Below the pieces are notes generated by a model. It was not told the origin of the DNA. It saw only the letters and a list, made by a program, of their open reading frames with translations, and did no database searches. Of a DNA stretch of 64,000 nucleotides, positions 27,626-36,320 are shown in pieces (positions within the stretch are counted from its first letter, which is position 1; each line of letters opens with the position of its first letter). The DNA is from Yoonia sp. (GTDB lineage: Bacteria > Pseudomonadota > Alphaproteobacteria > Rhodobacterales > Rhodobacteraceae): positions 1 to 64,000 of the forward strand of contig JAQXBV010000082.1 of assembly GCA_029252195.1 (NCBI GenBank). Direction: 5' to 3'. A program made the translations under genes and the position numbers.

Positions 27626-28293
27626 CCCGCCAACTTACGTTTGACTGGCCCCGTGGGGTGGCGCTTGGGCCGGAAGATTTCTTTGTCTCGCCAGCCAATG
27701 CGCAGGCCTACGCGATGGTCACTGCACCTGCATCTTGGCCTGATCGCAAGCTGATCGTGACCGGCCCTGCGGGCAGTGGAAAAAGCCACCTGTGTCGCGT
27801 CGCACAAGCCCAAACCAATGCCGTGATTTGGCAGGCGCGCGACCTTCCCGACACCATGCCCGACGCAGGTGCGGATGTGATCGTCGAAGATATGGGGGCG
27901 CTGCCCGCAGCGGCCCAAGTTTTTATGTTCCACCTGCATAATCACCTGCGCAACACCGGCGGTGCGCTCTTGATGACAGCCGACGCGCGCCCCTCGCTCT
28001 GGCCGCTGACCCTGCCTGATCTGGCGAGCCGCATGCAGGCGGCCACCGTCGCCCCAATCGGCGACCCCGACGACGTGCTGATTTCCGCGCTCATCATGAA
28101 GCTGATGGCGGACCGTCAAATCATGCCGCCGATGGCCTTGGTCAGCTACCTTGTGCCGCGCATCGAGCGCTCGTTTGCCGCCGCCGCGGCCATTGTCGAC
28201 GCCCTCGACGCAGAAAGCCTCGCCACGGGGCGCGCAATCAATGTGAAATTGGCCGCGTCATTGCTGGACAAAGCAGGGCAGTCGGGGCGATAA
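27622..28293 (+). CDS. hdaA: HdaA, DnaA-related regulator of replication initiation
   Basis: A 223-residue AAA+ protein related to the ATPase domain of DnaA, without the DNA-binding domain IV. The Walker A GPAGSGKSH is at residues 48-56, a degenerate Walker B is VIVEDMG, and Sensor-like segments follow. Near the N-terminus QLTFDWPRG resembles the clamp-binding motif (QxxLxF) by which Hda contacts the beta clamp to stimulate hydrolysis of DnaA-ATP. The ATG overlaps the PerM-like stop (ATGA). ppk1 follows after 39 nt, possibly in the same transcript. Confidence 0.88.
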   Translation: MTRQLTFDWPRGVALGPEDFFVSPANAQAYAMVTAPASWPDRKLIVTGPAGSGKSHLCRVAQAQTNAVIWQARDLPDTMPDAGADVIVEDMGALPAAAQVFMFHLHNHLRNTGGALLMTADARPSLWPLTLPDLASRMQAATVAPIGDPDDVLISALIMKLMADRQIMPPMALVSYLVPRIERSFAAAAAIVDALDAESLATGRAINVKLAASLLDKAGQSGR

Positions 28294-28332
28294 CTACCCC
28301 AAGACTGCGACTGTTCCGACGCATAAGGCGCC

Positions 28333-30501
28333 ATGATGCAAGCAAACTTTCTCGAAAGCCCATTCCCCGAGGCAACGACCATCGACATTGACACAGCGAC
28401 ACCCGCGCGCTTTGTGAACCGCGAATTGAGCTGGCTTAGCTTTAACTGGCGGGTGCTTGAAGAGGCGGAAAACCCGCGGGTGCCATTGCTTGAGCGGCTG
28501 CGGTTTCTGTCAATTTCGGCCACGAACCTAGACGAATTTTACACGGTGCGCGTCGCGGGCTTGCGTGAACTGGCGCTTGCGGGCAATACAACGACCTCGA
28601 TTGACGGGCTGACCCCTGCCGAGCAATTGGTGCTGATCAATGCCAATGCGCGGGAATTAATGCACCGCCAGCAAGCTGTCTATAACGCGCTCAACGAGGG
28701 GCTTGCCGAAAACGATATCCACATCCTGACGCGCAAGAACCTGACGCCCGAGGATGCGGCCTATCTTGATGCCTTCTTTCTGGATCAGGTGTTTCCGGTC
28801 TTGTCCCCGCTGGCCATCGACCCCGCGCACCCTTTCCCGTTCTTGCCCAACGAAGGCTTCGCGCTGGCGCTCCAGCTTGAAAAGATCGAGGGCAAACGAA
28901 CCCTGCGGGCCCTCCTGCCGATCCCTGCGCAAATCGCCCGATTTGTGCGCTTGCCCTCCGAGACAGGCCACCGGTTCTTGCCGCTGGAAGAGCTATTGCT
29001 TTTACATGTGGGCCGCCTGTTTCCTGGGTATGCGGTCAAGGGCAACTGCGCGTTCAAAGTTTTGCGCGACAGCGATCTGGAGCTTGAAGACGAGGCCGAA
29101 GACCTCGTGCGCGAATTTGAAGTGGCCCTCAAGCGGCGCCGGCGCGGCGAGGTCGTGCGCCTGAAACTCTCCGACAACGCGCCCAATTCGCTGAAATCGA
29201 TGATCATGAACGAGCTTCATGTGACCGATGACGCGGTCGTCGAAGTGGACGGGCTGATCGGCATCGCCGACCTTGGTGAATTGGTGCTTGATGAGCGGTC
29301 CGATCTGCTTTGGCCGCCCTTTACACCGCGCGTGCCCGAACGTGTGCAGGATTTTGAGGGTGATATGTTTGCCGCGATCCGCCAGAAGGACATGCTACTG
29401 CATCACCCCTACGAGACCTTTGACATGGTCGTGCGCTTTTTGGCCCAGGCAGCGATAGACCCCGATGTCGTCGCGATCAAACAGACCCTTTATCGCACCT
29501 CCACAAAGTCTCCTATTGTCGAAGCGCTTTGTGAAGCGGCCGAAAACGGCAAGTCCGTCACCGCTTTGGTCGAACTGAAGGCGCGCTTTGACGAGGCCGC
29601 CAATATCCGCCAGTCGCGCCGTCTGGAGCGGGCGGGCGCGCATGTGGTTTACGGCTTTCTCAACTACAAAACCCATGCGAAAATTAGCACCGTTGTGCGC
29701 CGTGAAGGCGAAAATCTGGTCACATATACGCATTTTGGTACGGGCAACTATCACCCGATCACGGCCCGCGTTTACACGGATTTGTCGTTCTTTACCTGCG
29801 ATGCGGCCTTGGGCCGCGATGCGACGAAAGTGTTCAACTACCTGTCAGGCTATGCCCAGCCCGAAGGTTTGGAAAACCTCGCCATTGCGCCTTTGAACAT
29901 GAAAGAAACCCTGCTGGAGCGGATCGCAACCGAGGCCGAGAACGCGCGCGACGGCAAGCCTGCGATGATCTGGGCCAAGATGAACTCGCTGGTCGAAGAA
30001 GACGTGATAGACGCACTTTATGCGGCCTCTCAAGCTGGCGTCCAAATCAGCCTTGTCGTGCGCGGCATTTGCGGGCTGCGGCCGGGCGTTGTGGGCTTGT
30101 CCGAAAATATTCGCGTGAAATCCATTGTCGGGCGGTTCCTAGAGCATAGCCGGATCGTCTGTTTTGCCAATGGCAAGGCGCTGCCTTCCAAGAAATCGCG
30201 GGTCTATATCAGTTCGGCCGATTGGATGGGCCGCAACCTCAATCGCCGCGTTGAAACACTGGTCGAGATCCAGAACCCGACCGTGAAGGCCCAGATCGTC
30301 AGTCAGGTCATGGCGGCCAATATGGCTGATGTGGCGCAATCGTGGGTCATGGAAGCCAATGGCACTTTCACCCGCGAACCCGTGCCGGACGATGTTTTCG
30401 CCTTCAACTGCCACCGCTTTTTCATGGAAAATCCATCGCTCTCTGGGCGCGGATCGGCGGGCGCGTCCGACGTTCCACAACTGACACACTCCGATGACTG
30501 A
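28333..30501 (+). CDS. ppk1: Polyphosphate kinase 1
   Basis: A 722-residue kinase that polymerises the gamma phosphate of ATP into polyphosphate. The N-terminal domain starts FVNRELSWLSFNWRVLEEAENP. The phospholipase D-like catalytic domains contain the autophosphorylated histidine region (VVYGFLNYKTHAKIS) and the second histidine region in VGRFLEHSRIVCFANG. Length is typical. Translation may begin at either of two adjacent ATGs (28333 or 28336). It overlaps the start region of ppx, so synthesis and breakdown of polyphosphate are encoded together. Confidence 0.95.
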   Translation: MMQANFLESPFPEATTIDIDTATPARFVNRELSWLSFNWRVLEEAENPRVPLLERLRFLSISATNLDEFYTVRVAGLRELALAGNTTTSIDGLTPAEQLVLINANARELMHRQQAVYNALNEGLAENDIHILTRKNLTPEDAAYLDAFFLDQVFPVLSPLAIDPAHPFPFLPNEGFALALQLEKIEGKRTLRALLPIPAQIARFVRLPSETGHRFLPLEELLLLHVGRLFPGYAVKGNCAFKVLRDSDLELEDEAEDLVREFEVALKRRRRGEVVRLKLSDNAPNSLKSMIMNELHVTDDAVVEVDGLIGIADLGELVLDERSDLLWPPFTPRVPERVQDFEGDMFAAIRQKDMLLHHPYETFDMVVRFLAQAAIDPDVVAIKQTLYRTSTKSPIVEALCEAAENGKSVTALVELKARFDEAANIRQSRRLERAGAHVVYGFLNYKTHAKISTVVRREGENLVTYTHFGTGNYHPITARVYTDLSFFTCDAALGRDATKVFNYLSGYAQPEGLENLAIAPLNMKETLLERIATEAENARDGKPAMIWAKMNSLVEEDVIDALYAASQAGVQISLVVRGICGLRPGVVGLSENIRVKSIVGRFLEHSRIVCFANGKALPSKKSRVYISSADWMGRNLNRRVETLVEIQNPTVKAQIVSQVMAANMADVAQSWVMEANGTFTREPVPDDVFAFNCHRFFMENPSLSGRGSAGASDVPQLTHSDD

Positions 30502-30511
30502 GGGCCCGATC

Positions 30512-32062
30512 ATGACCACCGATAACGACGACCACATTGACTGGGGCGGCTTTGGGCGGCCCTTGTTTGAGGATGCGGCAGCCATGGGGCTGGGGCGTGT
30601 GGGCGTGATCGACGTCGGCTCCAACTCTGTGCGGATGGTTGTGTTTGATGGCGCCGCCCGCTCGCCCGCCTATTTTTACAACGAAAAAATCATGTGTGCG
30701 CTCGGGGCGGGTCTGTCCGAGACAGGGCATCTGAACCCCGAGGGGCGCGTGCGTGCCCTGTCGGCGATCCGCCGCTTTGCCGCATTGGCAGAAGGCATGG
30801 GGATCGCACCGCTGACAGCTGTGGCGACGGCGGCCGTGCGCGAGGCCAGCGACGGAATGGACTTCCGTGACGAGGTCTTGCGCGAAACTGGCGTGAAAAT
30901 CTGGGTCATCGACGGGCGCGAAGAGGCGCGTCTATCCGCGCAAGGGGTTTTGCTCGGCTGGCCTGGCTCATACGGGCTGGTCTGCGATATCGGCGGCTCG
31001 TCCATGGAACTTGCCGACCTTGCAGAAGGCCGCGTCGGCAGGCGCGTGACCTCCGCGTTGGGGCCGCTCAAGCTACGCGAGATCAAGGGCGGCAAGAAGG
31101 CCGTGAAAGCCTATGTCAAAGAAACAATGGCCAGCTTGCACAGCGAGATGGACGGCGAGACCGCCATGCGCCTTTTTCTTGTGGGCGGCTCGTGGCGGGC
31201 CATTGCGCGGATCGACATGGAAAGGCGCGGCTACCCGCTGACCGTTCTTCACGAATACCGCATGACCGCGCGCCAGATCAGCAAAACCGTCGATTACATT
31301 GCGATGTCTGACCCGTTGGAATTGCGCCAGCGCTGCAACATCTCGGAAAGCCGTATGTCGTTGGTCCCGCTTGCGAGCATTGTGCTCAAAGAATTGATGC
31401 GGGTTTTCAAGCCCAAGGATGTCGCGGTCTCCAGTTACGGGATCCGCGAGGGGATGCTGTACGAGCAAATGCCCAAAGAATTGCGCGAACGTGATCCGCT
31501 GATTGAGGCCTGCCGCTTTGCAGAGGCCAAAGACGCCCGCCTTCCGGGTTTCGGGCGCATTTTGTATGATTTTGTGCGCCCGCTTTTCCCGCGGGCGAAC
31601 TGGCAGCGCAAGCGGATCATCAAGGCCGCCTGCCTGCTCCATGACGTGAGCTGGCGCGCACATCCCGATTATCGCGGCGAAGTGACATTTGACAATGCGA
31701 CGCGCGCCAATCTGGGTGGCCTCAAACACTCCGAGCGGGTCATGCTGGGGCTGTCCTTGCTCTACCGCTATCAAAACAAGCGCGGTGGCACACGGCTTGA
31801 TCCACTTTACGCGATGCTCGATGCGGTGCAAATCCAAGAGGCCGAGATCTTGGGCCGCGCAATGCGGCTTGGCGCGATGCTCTGGCTTGATGCGGATAAA
31901 TCACCGGGTCAATTGAAGTGGAAACCCAAAAAGCGCGAGTTGACTCTGGTTCTGGCCCATGAAGCGCGTCCGCTTTTTGGCGAGGTCGCAGAGGCACGGC
32001 TTGCCTCACTGACCGAGGCCTTAGGGGCCACAACAAAGGTGAAGTTCGACAAGCCGGTCTAA
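30512..32062 (+). CDS. ppx: Exopolyphosphatase, Ppx/GppA family
   Basis: A 516-residue phosphatase of the ASKHA fold that removes terminal phosphate from polyphosphate or pppGpp. Phosphate-binding motifs are VIDVGSNSVRMVVFDG near the N-terminus, DIGGSSMELADL in the second half of the ATPase core, and FLVGGSWRAIARID. The C-terminal HD-like domain has ACLLHDVSWRAH and NLGGLKHSERVMLGLSL. GAGGG is 7 nt before ATG30512; an ATG at 30494, overlapping the ppk1 stop, is the alternative start. It is transcribed with ppk1. Confidence 0.92.
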   Translation: MTTDNDDHIDWGGFGRPLFEDAAAMGLGRVGVIDVGSNSVRMVVFDGAARSPAYFYNEKIMCALGAGLSETGHLNPEGRVRALSAIRRFAALAEGMGIAPLTAVATAAVREASDGMDFRDEVLRETGVKIWVIDGREEARLSAQGVLLGWPGSYGLVCDIGGSSMELADLAEGRVGRRVTSALGPLKLREIKGGKKAVKAYVKETMASLHSEMDGETAMRLFLVGGSWRAIARIDMERRGYPLTVLHEYRMTARQISKTVDYIAMSDPLELRQRCNISESRMSLVPLASIVLKELMRVFKPKDVAVSSYGIREGMLYEQMPKELRERDPLIEACRFAEAKDARLPGFGRILYDFVRPLFPRANWQRKRIIKAACLLHDVSWRAHPDYRGEVTFDNATRANLGGLKHSERVMLGLSLLYRYQNKRGGTRLDPLYAMLDAVQIQEAEILGRAMRLGAMLWLDADKSPGQLKWKPKKRELTLVLAHEARPLFGEVAEARLASLTEALGATTKVKFDKPV

Positions 32063-32445
32063 AGCTCGATCTCGCCCGTTTCGACGTCAGGCTCAATGTC
32101 GAGACGTGGCACATACGTCGGCGCGTCAGAGTTGCGCCTGATTATGATATCGCCGTTGGGCAGAACCTCGGGTGTCTCGTAATGACGGATATCGTCGATC
32201 TGCGCCATCAATGCGATCAAGGCAGGGCCCATCGTCTCGCCTAATGTTGCCATTTCGTCGGTCATAGATTTCAGATCGTCGATGGCGGGTTCCATTTCAG
32301 ACATCAGCCCGCGCAACAAAAGCTTGGCTCCCTCCTCCATCAGACTAAAGCCCTCGGACATATCCTCGGGGACTTCGGCCTCTTGGGCGGCAAGCGGCAA
32401 AGTGGTAAGTGCGACAAGAGCCGTCGTGGCGATGATCTGTTTCAT
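32059..32445 (-). CDS. Small exported protein of unknown function
   Basis: A 128-residue protein with a signal peptide (MKQIIATTALVALTTLPLAAQ). The mature part is acidic and helical: EDMSEGFSLMEEGAKLLLRGLMSEMEP, MTDEMATLGETMGPALIALMAQIDD, then a short strand region EVLPNGDIIIRRN. I recognise this as a conserved alphaproteobacterial periplasmic protein without assigned function. The start at 32445 is chosen by the signal peptide; a longer frame runs back into the SCO gene with no signal. Its end overlaps ppx by 4 nt tail to tail. It is probably the last gene of the SCO/PCuAC transcript. Confidence 0.7.
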   Translation of the reverse strand: MKQIIATTALVALTTLPLAAQEAEVPEDMSEGFSLMEEGAKLLLRGLMSEMEPAIDDLKSMTDEMATLGETMGPALIALMAQIDDIRHYETPEVLPNGDIIIRRNSDAPTYVPRLDIEPDVETGEIEL

Positions 32446-32527
32446 AAGACCAATATAGGGAACCTTGGCGGAAATACCAAATCGGCATTTCAGGCTGCGC
32501 AGAAATCCCCGCGCAGCCCGTGTTTGC

Positions 32528-33124
32528 TCAGGACGCGAGGAGCCTGCGGATTTTGTCCATCGCCCGCGCCTCGCCCTCTTGATAGCCGATCGGCTCGAAG
32601 AGCTTGCCGTCCTTGTCAAACAGCAAAATCGAGGCCGAGTGATCCATCGTATAGCCGCCGCCCTCCAGCGGCACCTTGCGCGCATAAATCACAAAGGACT
32701 TGATCGCCTTGGCAACCTCCTCGGGCGTGCCTGTCACCCCTGTGACACCGGGCGCCCAAGAGACGTAGTTTGTCAGGGCCTCCAGCGTATCGCGTTCGGG
32801 GTCGACGGTGACGAAATAAACGCGCAGTTCGGTGCCATCCTCTTCCTCAAGGATAGCGTTCCATGTGGCGACATCGCCAAGGGTCGTCGGGCAGACCTCC
32901 GGGCAATGGGTAAAGCCGAAAAACACAGCCGACGGCGCGCCCTTGAGCGTCTCTTGCGTAAAGGTCGTCCCGTCAGTTGCGCTCAGCGCATAATCGCCCT
33001 GCCCGATTTTGTCAGCGATGGTTTCGGTCATCGCAGGTTGGATAACTTTTACCCAAAGCGCACCGGCAAGAGCCAGCACCGCCGCCCCCGCAAGCACGAT
33101 TTGAAACGGTCTTGGGCCTGCCAT
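32528..33124 (-). CDS. SCO family copper chaperone for cytochrome c oxidase
   Basis: A 198-residue membrane-anchored thioredoxin-fold protein (N-terminal helix at 8-26). The copper-binding CxxxC is C74-P-E-V-C78 in FFGFTHCPEVCPTTLG, and the third ligand His162 is in YTMDHSASILLFD. SCO proteins insert copper into the CuA site of subunit II. It starts 4 nt after the PCuAC stop, so the two act and are expressed together. Confidence 0.93.
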   Translation of the reverse strand: MAGPRPFQIVLAGAAVLALAGALWVKVIQPAMTETIADKIGQGDYALSATDGTTFTQETLKGAPSAVFFGFTHCPEVCPTTLGDVATWNAILEEEDGTELRVYFVTVDPERDTLEALTNYVSWAPGVTGVTGTPEEVAKAIKSFVIYARKVPLEGGGYTMDHSASILLFDKDGKLFEPIGYQEGEARAMDKIRRLLAS

Positions 33125-33128
33125 GATC

Positions 33129-33632
33129 TTACTCCGATGCGGCAGGTGCGCTGTGCATCATCGTGCCCATAGCGCCTGCATTTGTTGGACCAACCGGCAA
33201 GGTCAAATCAACTTCGCCTGCAGTCTCGAAAAACAGACGCATGGTGATGGTCTCGCCTTCCAAAAGCGGGCCTGTGAGATTCATGAACATCACATGATAG
33301 TCGCCTGGTTTCAGGCTTACGGTTTCACCTGCGGGGATGACCAGCCCATCAGGCAATTCACGCATTTTCATCACGTCACCGTCCATCGCCATCTCATGGA
33401 TCTGGGTCTCAAGAGAGATCGGCGAAACGGCTGCGATCAGACGGTCATCAGTTGTGCCAGTATTGGTGATCTCGACAAAGCCGCCCGCAACGGGGGCGTT
33501 TGGTAAAGTGGCCCGTGTGAAAGCGCCAGAAAGGGTCAAATCGCCTGCGACGACGTCCTTCATGTGCTGTTCTGCTTGTGCAAAGGTTGTGCTCAGGGCG
33601 AAAAGAACTGCGCCGAAAAGTGGGTATTTCAT
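33129..33632 (-). CDS. PCuAC periplasmic copper chaperone
   Basis: A 167-residue exported protein with signal peptide MKYPLFGAVLFALSTTFAQA. The Cu(I) site of the family is present: His79 (QIHEM), Met90 (DVMKMREL), His113 and Met115 (DYHVMFM). PCuAC delivers copper to SCO and cytochrome oxidase CuA. A Met/His-rich C-terminal tail (GAMGTMMHS) may also bind copper. AGGA lies 8 nt before the ATG. It is followed directly by SCO. Confidence 0.93.
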   Translation of the reverse strand: MKYPLFGAVLFALSTTFAQAEQHMKDVVAGDLTLSGAFTRATLPNAPVAGGFVEITNTGTTDDRLIAAVSPISLETQIHEMAMDGDVMKMRELPDGLVIPAGETVSLKPGDYHVMFMNLTGPLLEGETITMRLFFETAGEVDLTLPVGPTNAGAMGTMMHSAPAASE

Positions 33633-33715
33633 AGGATATTCCTGTTTTATAAGTCAGAAATTGCGCCCGCCTTTGCGGGGCATCGCCTTGGTAAGATGTC
33701 GTGAAAGATTGGGGG

Positions 33716-34072
33716 TCAGGCCAAAACTGGCGGGCCGCGTGCCCAATGCCGAGCGCGGTCTAACTGGCCATTTGCAACCAAATCAGCGGTTGCCAAAAGC
33801 GGCGCTTCAGGGAGCAGCGTCCAAATTTGCCCTGTTGGGGCAACTGGATCAGCTTGGGCCGTCGTGTGGCAAAACGGGCAATGTTCGGCGTGGTTATGCG
33901 CGGGCGTATCGTCACAAATATCCGCAACCGTGCCGCCAATCGCCACCAGTGCGATCACCTCAGGGCGGTCGGCGTCCCGCGGTCCCATTTGCGCAGCCGA
34001 CGCGATCGAAATCACCGCCATCAGAATGGCAGCGGCAAGAACGCTCAGGCGATATGATAGGTCACGGCTCAT
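33716..34072 (-). CDS. DUF2946-like exported protein with His/Cys cluster
   Basis: A 118-residue protein with an N-terminal signal or anchor (SYRLSVLAAAILMAVISIASAAQ) and the metal-binding-looking cluster CDDTPAHNHAEHCPFCH in the middle. This Cys/His pattern is typical of DUF2946 proteins found beside copper-handling genes. The start MSRDLSYRLS at 34072 avoids the 17-nt overlap that a longer frame would cause. It lies 83 nt upstream of PCuAC in the same direction, consistent with a copper-supply operon. Confidence 0.72.
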   Translation of the reverse strand: MSRDLSYRLSVLAAAILMAVISIASAAQMGPRDADRPEVIALVAIGGTVADICDDTPAHNHAEHCPFCHTTAQADPVAPTGQIWTLLPEAPLLATADLVANGQLDRARHWARGPPVLA

Positions 34073-34115
34073 GCCCCGTCTTACGCCGCCAAACAGAAAG
34101 AAAGAAGGGGCTGCG

Positions 34116-35138
34116 TCAAATTGGCAGATCAATTACCACCGGAAAGTGATCGGACCCGGCGAGCAACGCCTCGCGCAAATCGTAATTCTCGTAGCAGGCG
34201 GGATGATCAAAAGGGTGCCAAATCTGCCATTTCGGCCTCAAATCGCGCAGATTGGCCGAAACCATTACATAATCGAGCAGGACTTGCAGATAAGGTTCGT
34301 CTTTGCGTCGAAACCGCGAGGTGACCGGCGTTGCCCCGTTCCGTTGCCCCAATGCAATCTTCGCATGGGGGTCAAAAAGGCGCAAAGCGTCGTCCTCGCC
34401 CAAGACAATTTCGACGCCAGAGCGGCCAAACAGCTTTTCATACTCATCCAAGCCCGGACCGTCGTTAAAGTCGCCCATGACAATAAGATCGTCACCGCGC
34501 GCCAAATGCCAATCGACACGCTGTCGCAGCCAGATGCATTGCGCCAATTGCTTACGGCGGTTCTCAATGGAGATTCGCGTAGCTTCGGCTTCATTTCGCG
34601 CGCCGTTTGGTGCCTTGGATTTGGCATGCACGCCGATCAACCGCACAGGCCAGCCGCTGCGCGTTTTCACCGCGATCTCAAGCGGCGGTTTTGACCACCG
34701 GATGATATCGGGTGCCGCATCGACATTCAGATCAAGACGAAATGCGCCATCAAACCGTGGCGCGTCGCGGCTGCCTTTCTTGCCGACGGGCGTGCCGACC
34801 GGTGCATGTTCCGCCGTCATCTGATCGGGGTCAAACAGGAAGGCGATCTCTTGCTGGGTGTCGTTTTCAAAGCCAGTGATGGCCTTGCGAGCACGCAGAT
34901 TGAAGGCTCGTGCAAATGTTTCGAGCGCTAAGACCGTGTCACGATGTTTGCTGCTGTCGGGGGCCTCGATGATCATAACCCCGTCAAGATCCATCGCCTG
35001 AAATACCACCCCCAGCGCGGCCGTTTGCCGTGCCTTGGTAATGCTCCAGCGGCTCGACCAGCTATCGTCGTTGATCAAATGTCCGTTATCATCAAAGAGC
35101 GTGTTAAACCATTCGATGTTGTAGGTGCCGATCCTCAT
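34116..35138 (-). CDS. Endonuclease/exonuclease/phosphatase-fold protein
   Basis: A 340-residue protein of the EEP superfamily (DNase I/sphingomyelinase fold). Visible motifs are TYNIEWFNTLF at the N-terminus, the catalytic Glu in GVMIIEAPDSS, the Asp-Asn pair in VMGDFNDGP, and the C-terminal SDHFPVVIDLP with the general-base His. No signal peptide is seen, so it should act in the cytoplasm on a phosphodiester substrate that cannot be predicted. ATG35138 overlaps the stop of the TerB-DnaJ gene (ATGA). Confidence 0.85.
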   Translation of the reverse strand: MRIGTYNIEWFNTLFDDNGHLINDDSWSSRWSITKARQTAALGVVFQAMDLDGVMIIEAPDSSKHRDTVLALETFARAFNLRARKAITGFENDTQQEIAFLFDPDQMTAEHAPVGTPVGKKGSRDAPRFDGAFRLDLNVDAAPDIIRWSKPPLEIAVKTRSGWPVRLIGVHAKSKAPNGARNEAEATRISIENRRKQLAQCIWLRQRVDWHLARGDDLIVMGDFNDGPGLDEYEKLFGRSGVEIVLGEDDALRLFDPHAKIALGQRNGATPVTSRFRRKDEPYLQVLLDYVMVSANLRDLRPKWQIWHPFDHPACYENYDLREALLAGSDHFPVVIDLPI

Positions 35139-35815
35139 GCGCGATTTTCTTGGATGGCATCCCACGCGGCATTGACCGCGATCAGCCGCCTTTCGGCAAG
35201 TTTCACCGCCTCTTCAGGGACGCCGCGCGCGAGCATGCGGTCAGGATGCGTCTCGCGGACCAGTCCGCGCCAGACAGCCCTGATCTCCTCCAGCGGCAAG
35301 TCCGGTGACACGCCAAGAACATCATAAGGATCACGCTCTGCGTCCTCGACAAATTGCGCGCGGATACGCATGAACCGCCGTTCGTCAAAGCCCCAAATAT
35401 CGGCAACACGGCGCAAGAATTGGTCCTCATTGGGATGATATTGACCGTCCGCCAAAGCAATATGAAACAGCCCGCCCATGAGGTCGCACAAAGGGGCATT
35501 GTCGCCGTCATACATCGCCCCGATCCGTTCGGCGTAGGCTTCAAAGCCCGCGATATCCTGCCTCGCCAGATTGAAGACACGCGCCGCATTGGGCTCTTCG
35601 GCGCGCGGAATATGAAACACCTCGCGAAAGGCCGTCACCTCGTCACGGGTCACCTGACCATCCGCCTTGGCCATTTTTGCGCCCAGCGCGATGACGGCAA
35701 TCGTGAAGCCTACCGAGCGGTCAGGCGGCGTGCGCAGCTTGTCAAATACCGCCGAAAGCCCCTCGCCCATGGCCAGTGCCGCGATCGCGTCTGATATGCG
35801 GGTCCAAAGTGACAT
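35135..35815 (-). CDS. TerB-domain plus DnaJ-domain co-chaperone, DjlA-like
   Basis: A 226-residue protein. Residues about 30-150 form a TerB-like helical domain (FTIAVIALGAKMAKADGQVTRDEV, LFHIALADGQYHPNEDQFL). Residues about 160-226 form a J domain (DPYDVLGVSPDLPLEEIRAVWRGLVRETHPDR) with the HPD motif that stimulates DnaK. The order matches DjlA, but the N-terminal membrane helix of E. coli DjlA is missing, so it is probably cytoplasmic. It is coupled to the downstream phosphodiesterase-fold gene by an ATGA overlap. Confidence 0.88.
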   Translation of the reverse strand: MSLWTRISDAIAALAMGEGLSAVFDKLRTPPDRSVGFTIAVIALGAKMAKADGQVTRDEVTAFREVFHIPRAEEPNAARVFNLARQDIAGFEAYAERIGAMYDGDNAPLCDLMGGLFHIALADGQYHPNEDQFLRRVADIWGFDERRFMRIRAQFVEDAERDPYDVLGVSPDLPLEEIRAVWRGLVRETHPDRMLARGVPEEAVKLAERRLIAVNAAWDAIQENRA

Positions 35816-35846
35816 AACGCTACCTTACAACAAATGGGGCTGGCCG

Positions 35847-36320
35847 TCAGAGCCGTTTTTGCATCAAAACCAGATCAATCCAGCGCCCGAACTTGAACCC
35901 GACCTCGGGCAAAACCGCAAGGGTGGTAAAGCCGCAAGCGGTATGAAAAGCGACCGCACCCGGATTTTCGGCACTGACGGCAGCGTGCATCGTATGCATA
36001 CCGGCCGTTTTGGCATGATCGCAAAGGGCTGCCAGCAATGCGCGCCCCGCACCTTTGCCATGGAGCTGATTGGCAAGAAGGATCGTATGCTCACAGCTAA
36101 ACCGATAACCCTCGCCACCGCGAAACTGAAAATAGCGCGCGAAGCCAAGGACTTGGCCGGAGTGTTCAAATACAAAGCACGGGGTTTCGTCATTGAGCGC
36201 GGCTGCAACCTCTGCCAGCGTTTTTTCTGTCGGGTTAAAGGTGATCGTGGTCGCGCGGATGGTTTGGTTCCAGATGCGGGCAATCGCGGGCGCGTCGGCG
36301 GGGATCGCGCGGCGGATCAC
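35847..36320 (-). CDS. GNAT N-acetyltransferase, phosphinothricin-acetyltransferase-like
   Basis: A 157-residue GCN5-family enzyme. The N-terminus (IRRAIPADAPAIARIWNQTI), the acetyl-CoA loop QLHGKGAGRALLAAL and VSAENPGAVAFHTACGFTTLAVLPEVGFKFGRWIDLVLMQK match the Pat/MnaT subgroup, which acetylates phosphinothricin, methionine sulfoximine or related amino acids. The real substrate is unknown. Its ATG overlaps the stop of the VOC gene by 4 nt, so they are coexpressed. Confidence 0.87.
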   Translation of the reverse strand: MIRRAIPADAPAIARIWNQTIRATTITFNPTEKTLAEVAAALNDETPCFVFEHSGQVLGFARYFQFRGGEGYRFSCEHTILLANQLHGKGAGRALLAALCDHAKTAGMHTMHAAVSAENPGAVAFHTACGFTTLAVLPEVGFKFGRWIDLVLMQKRL

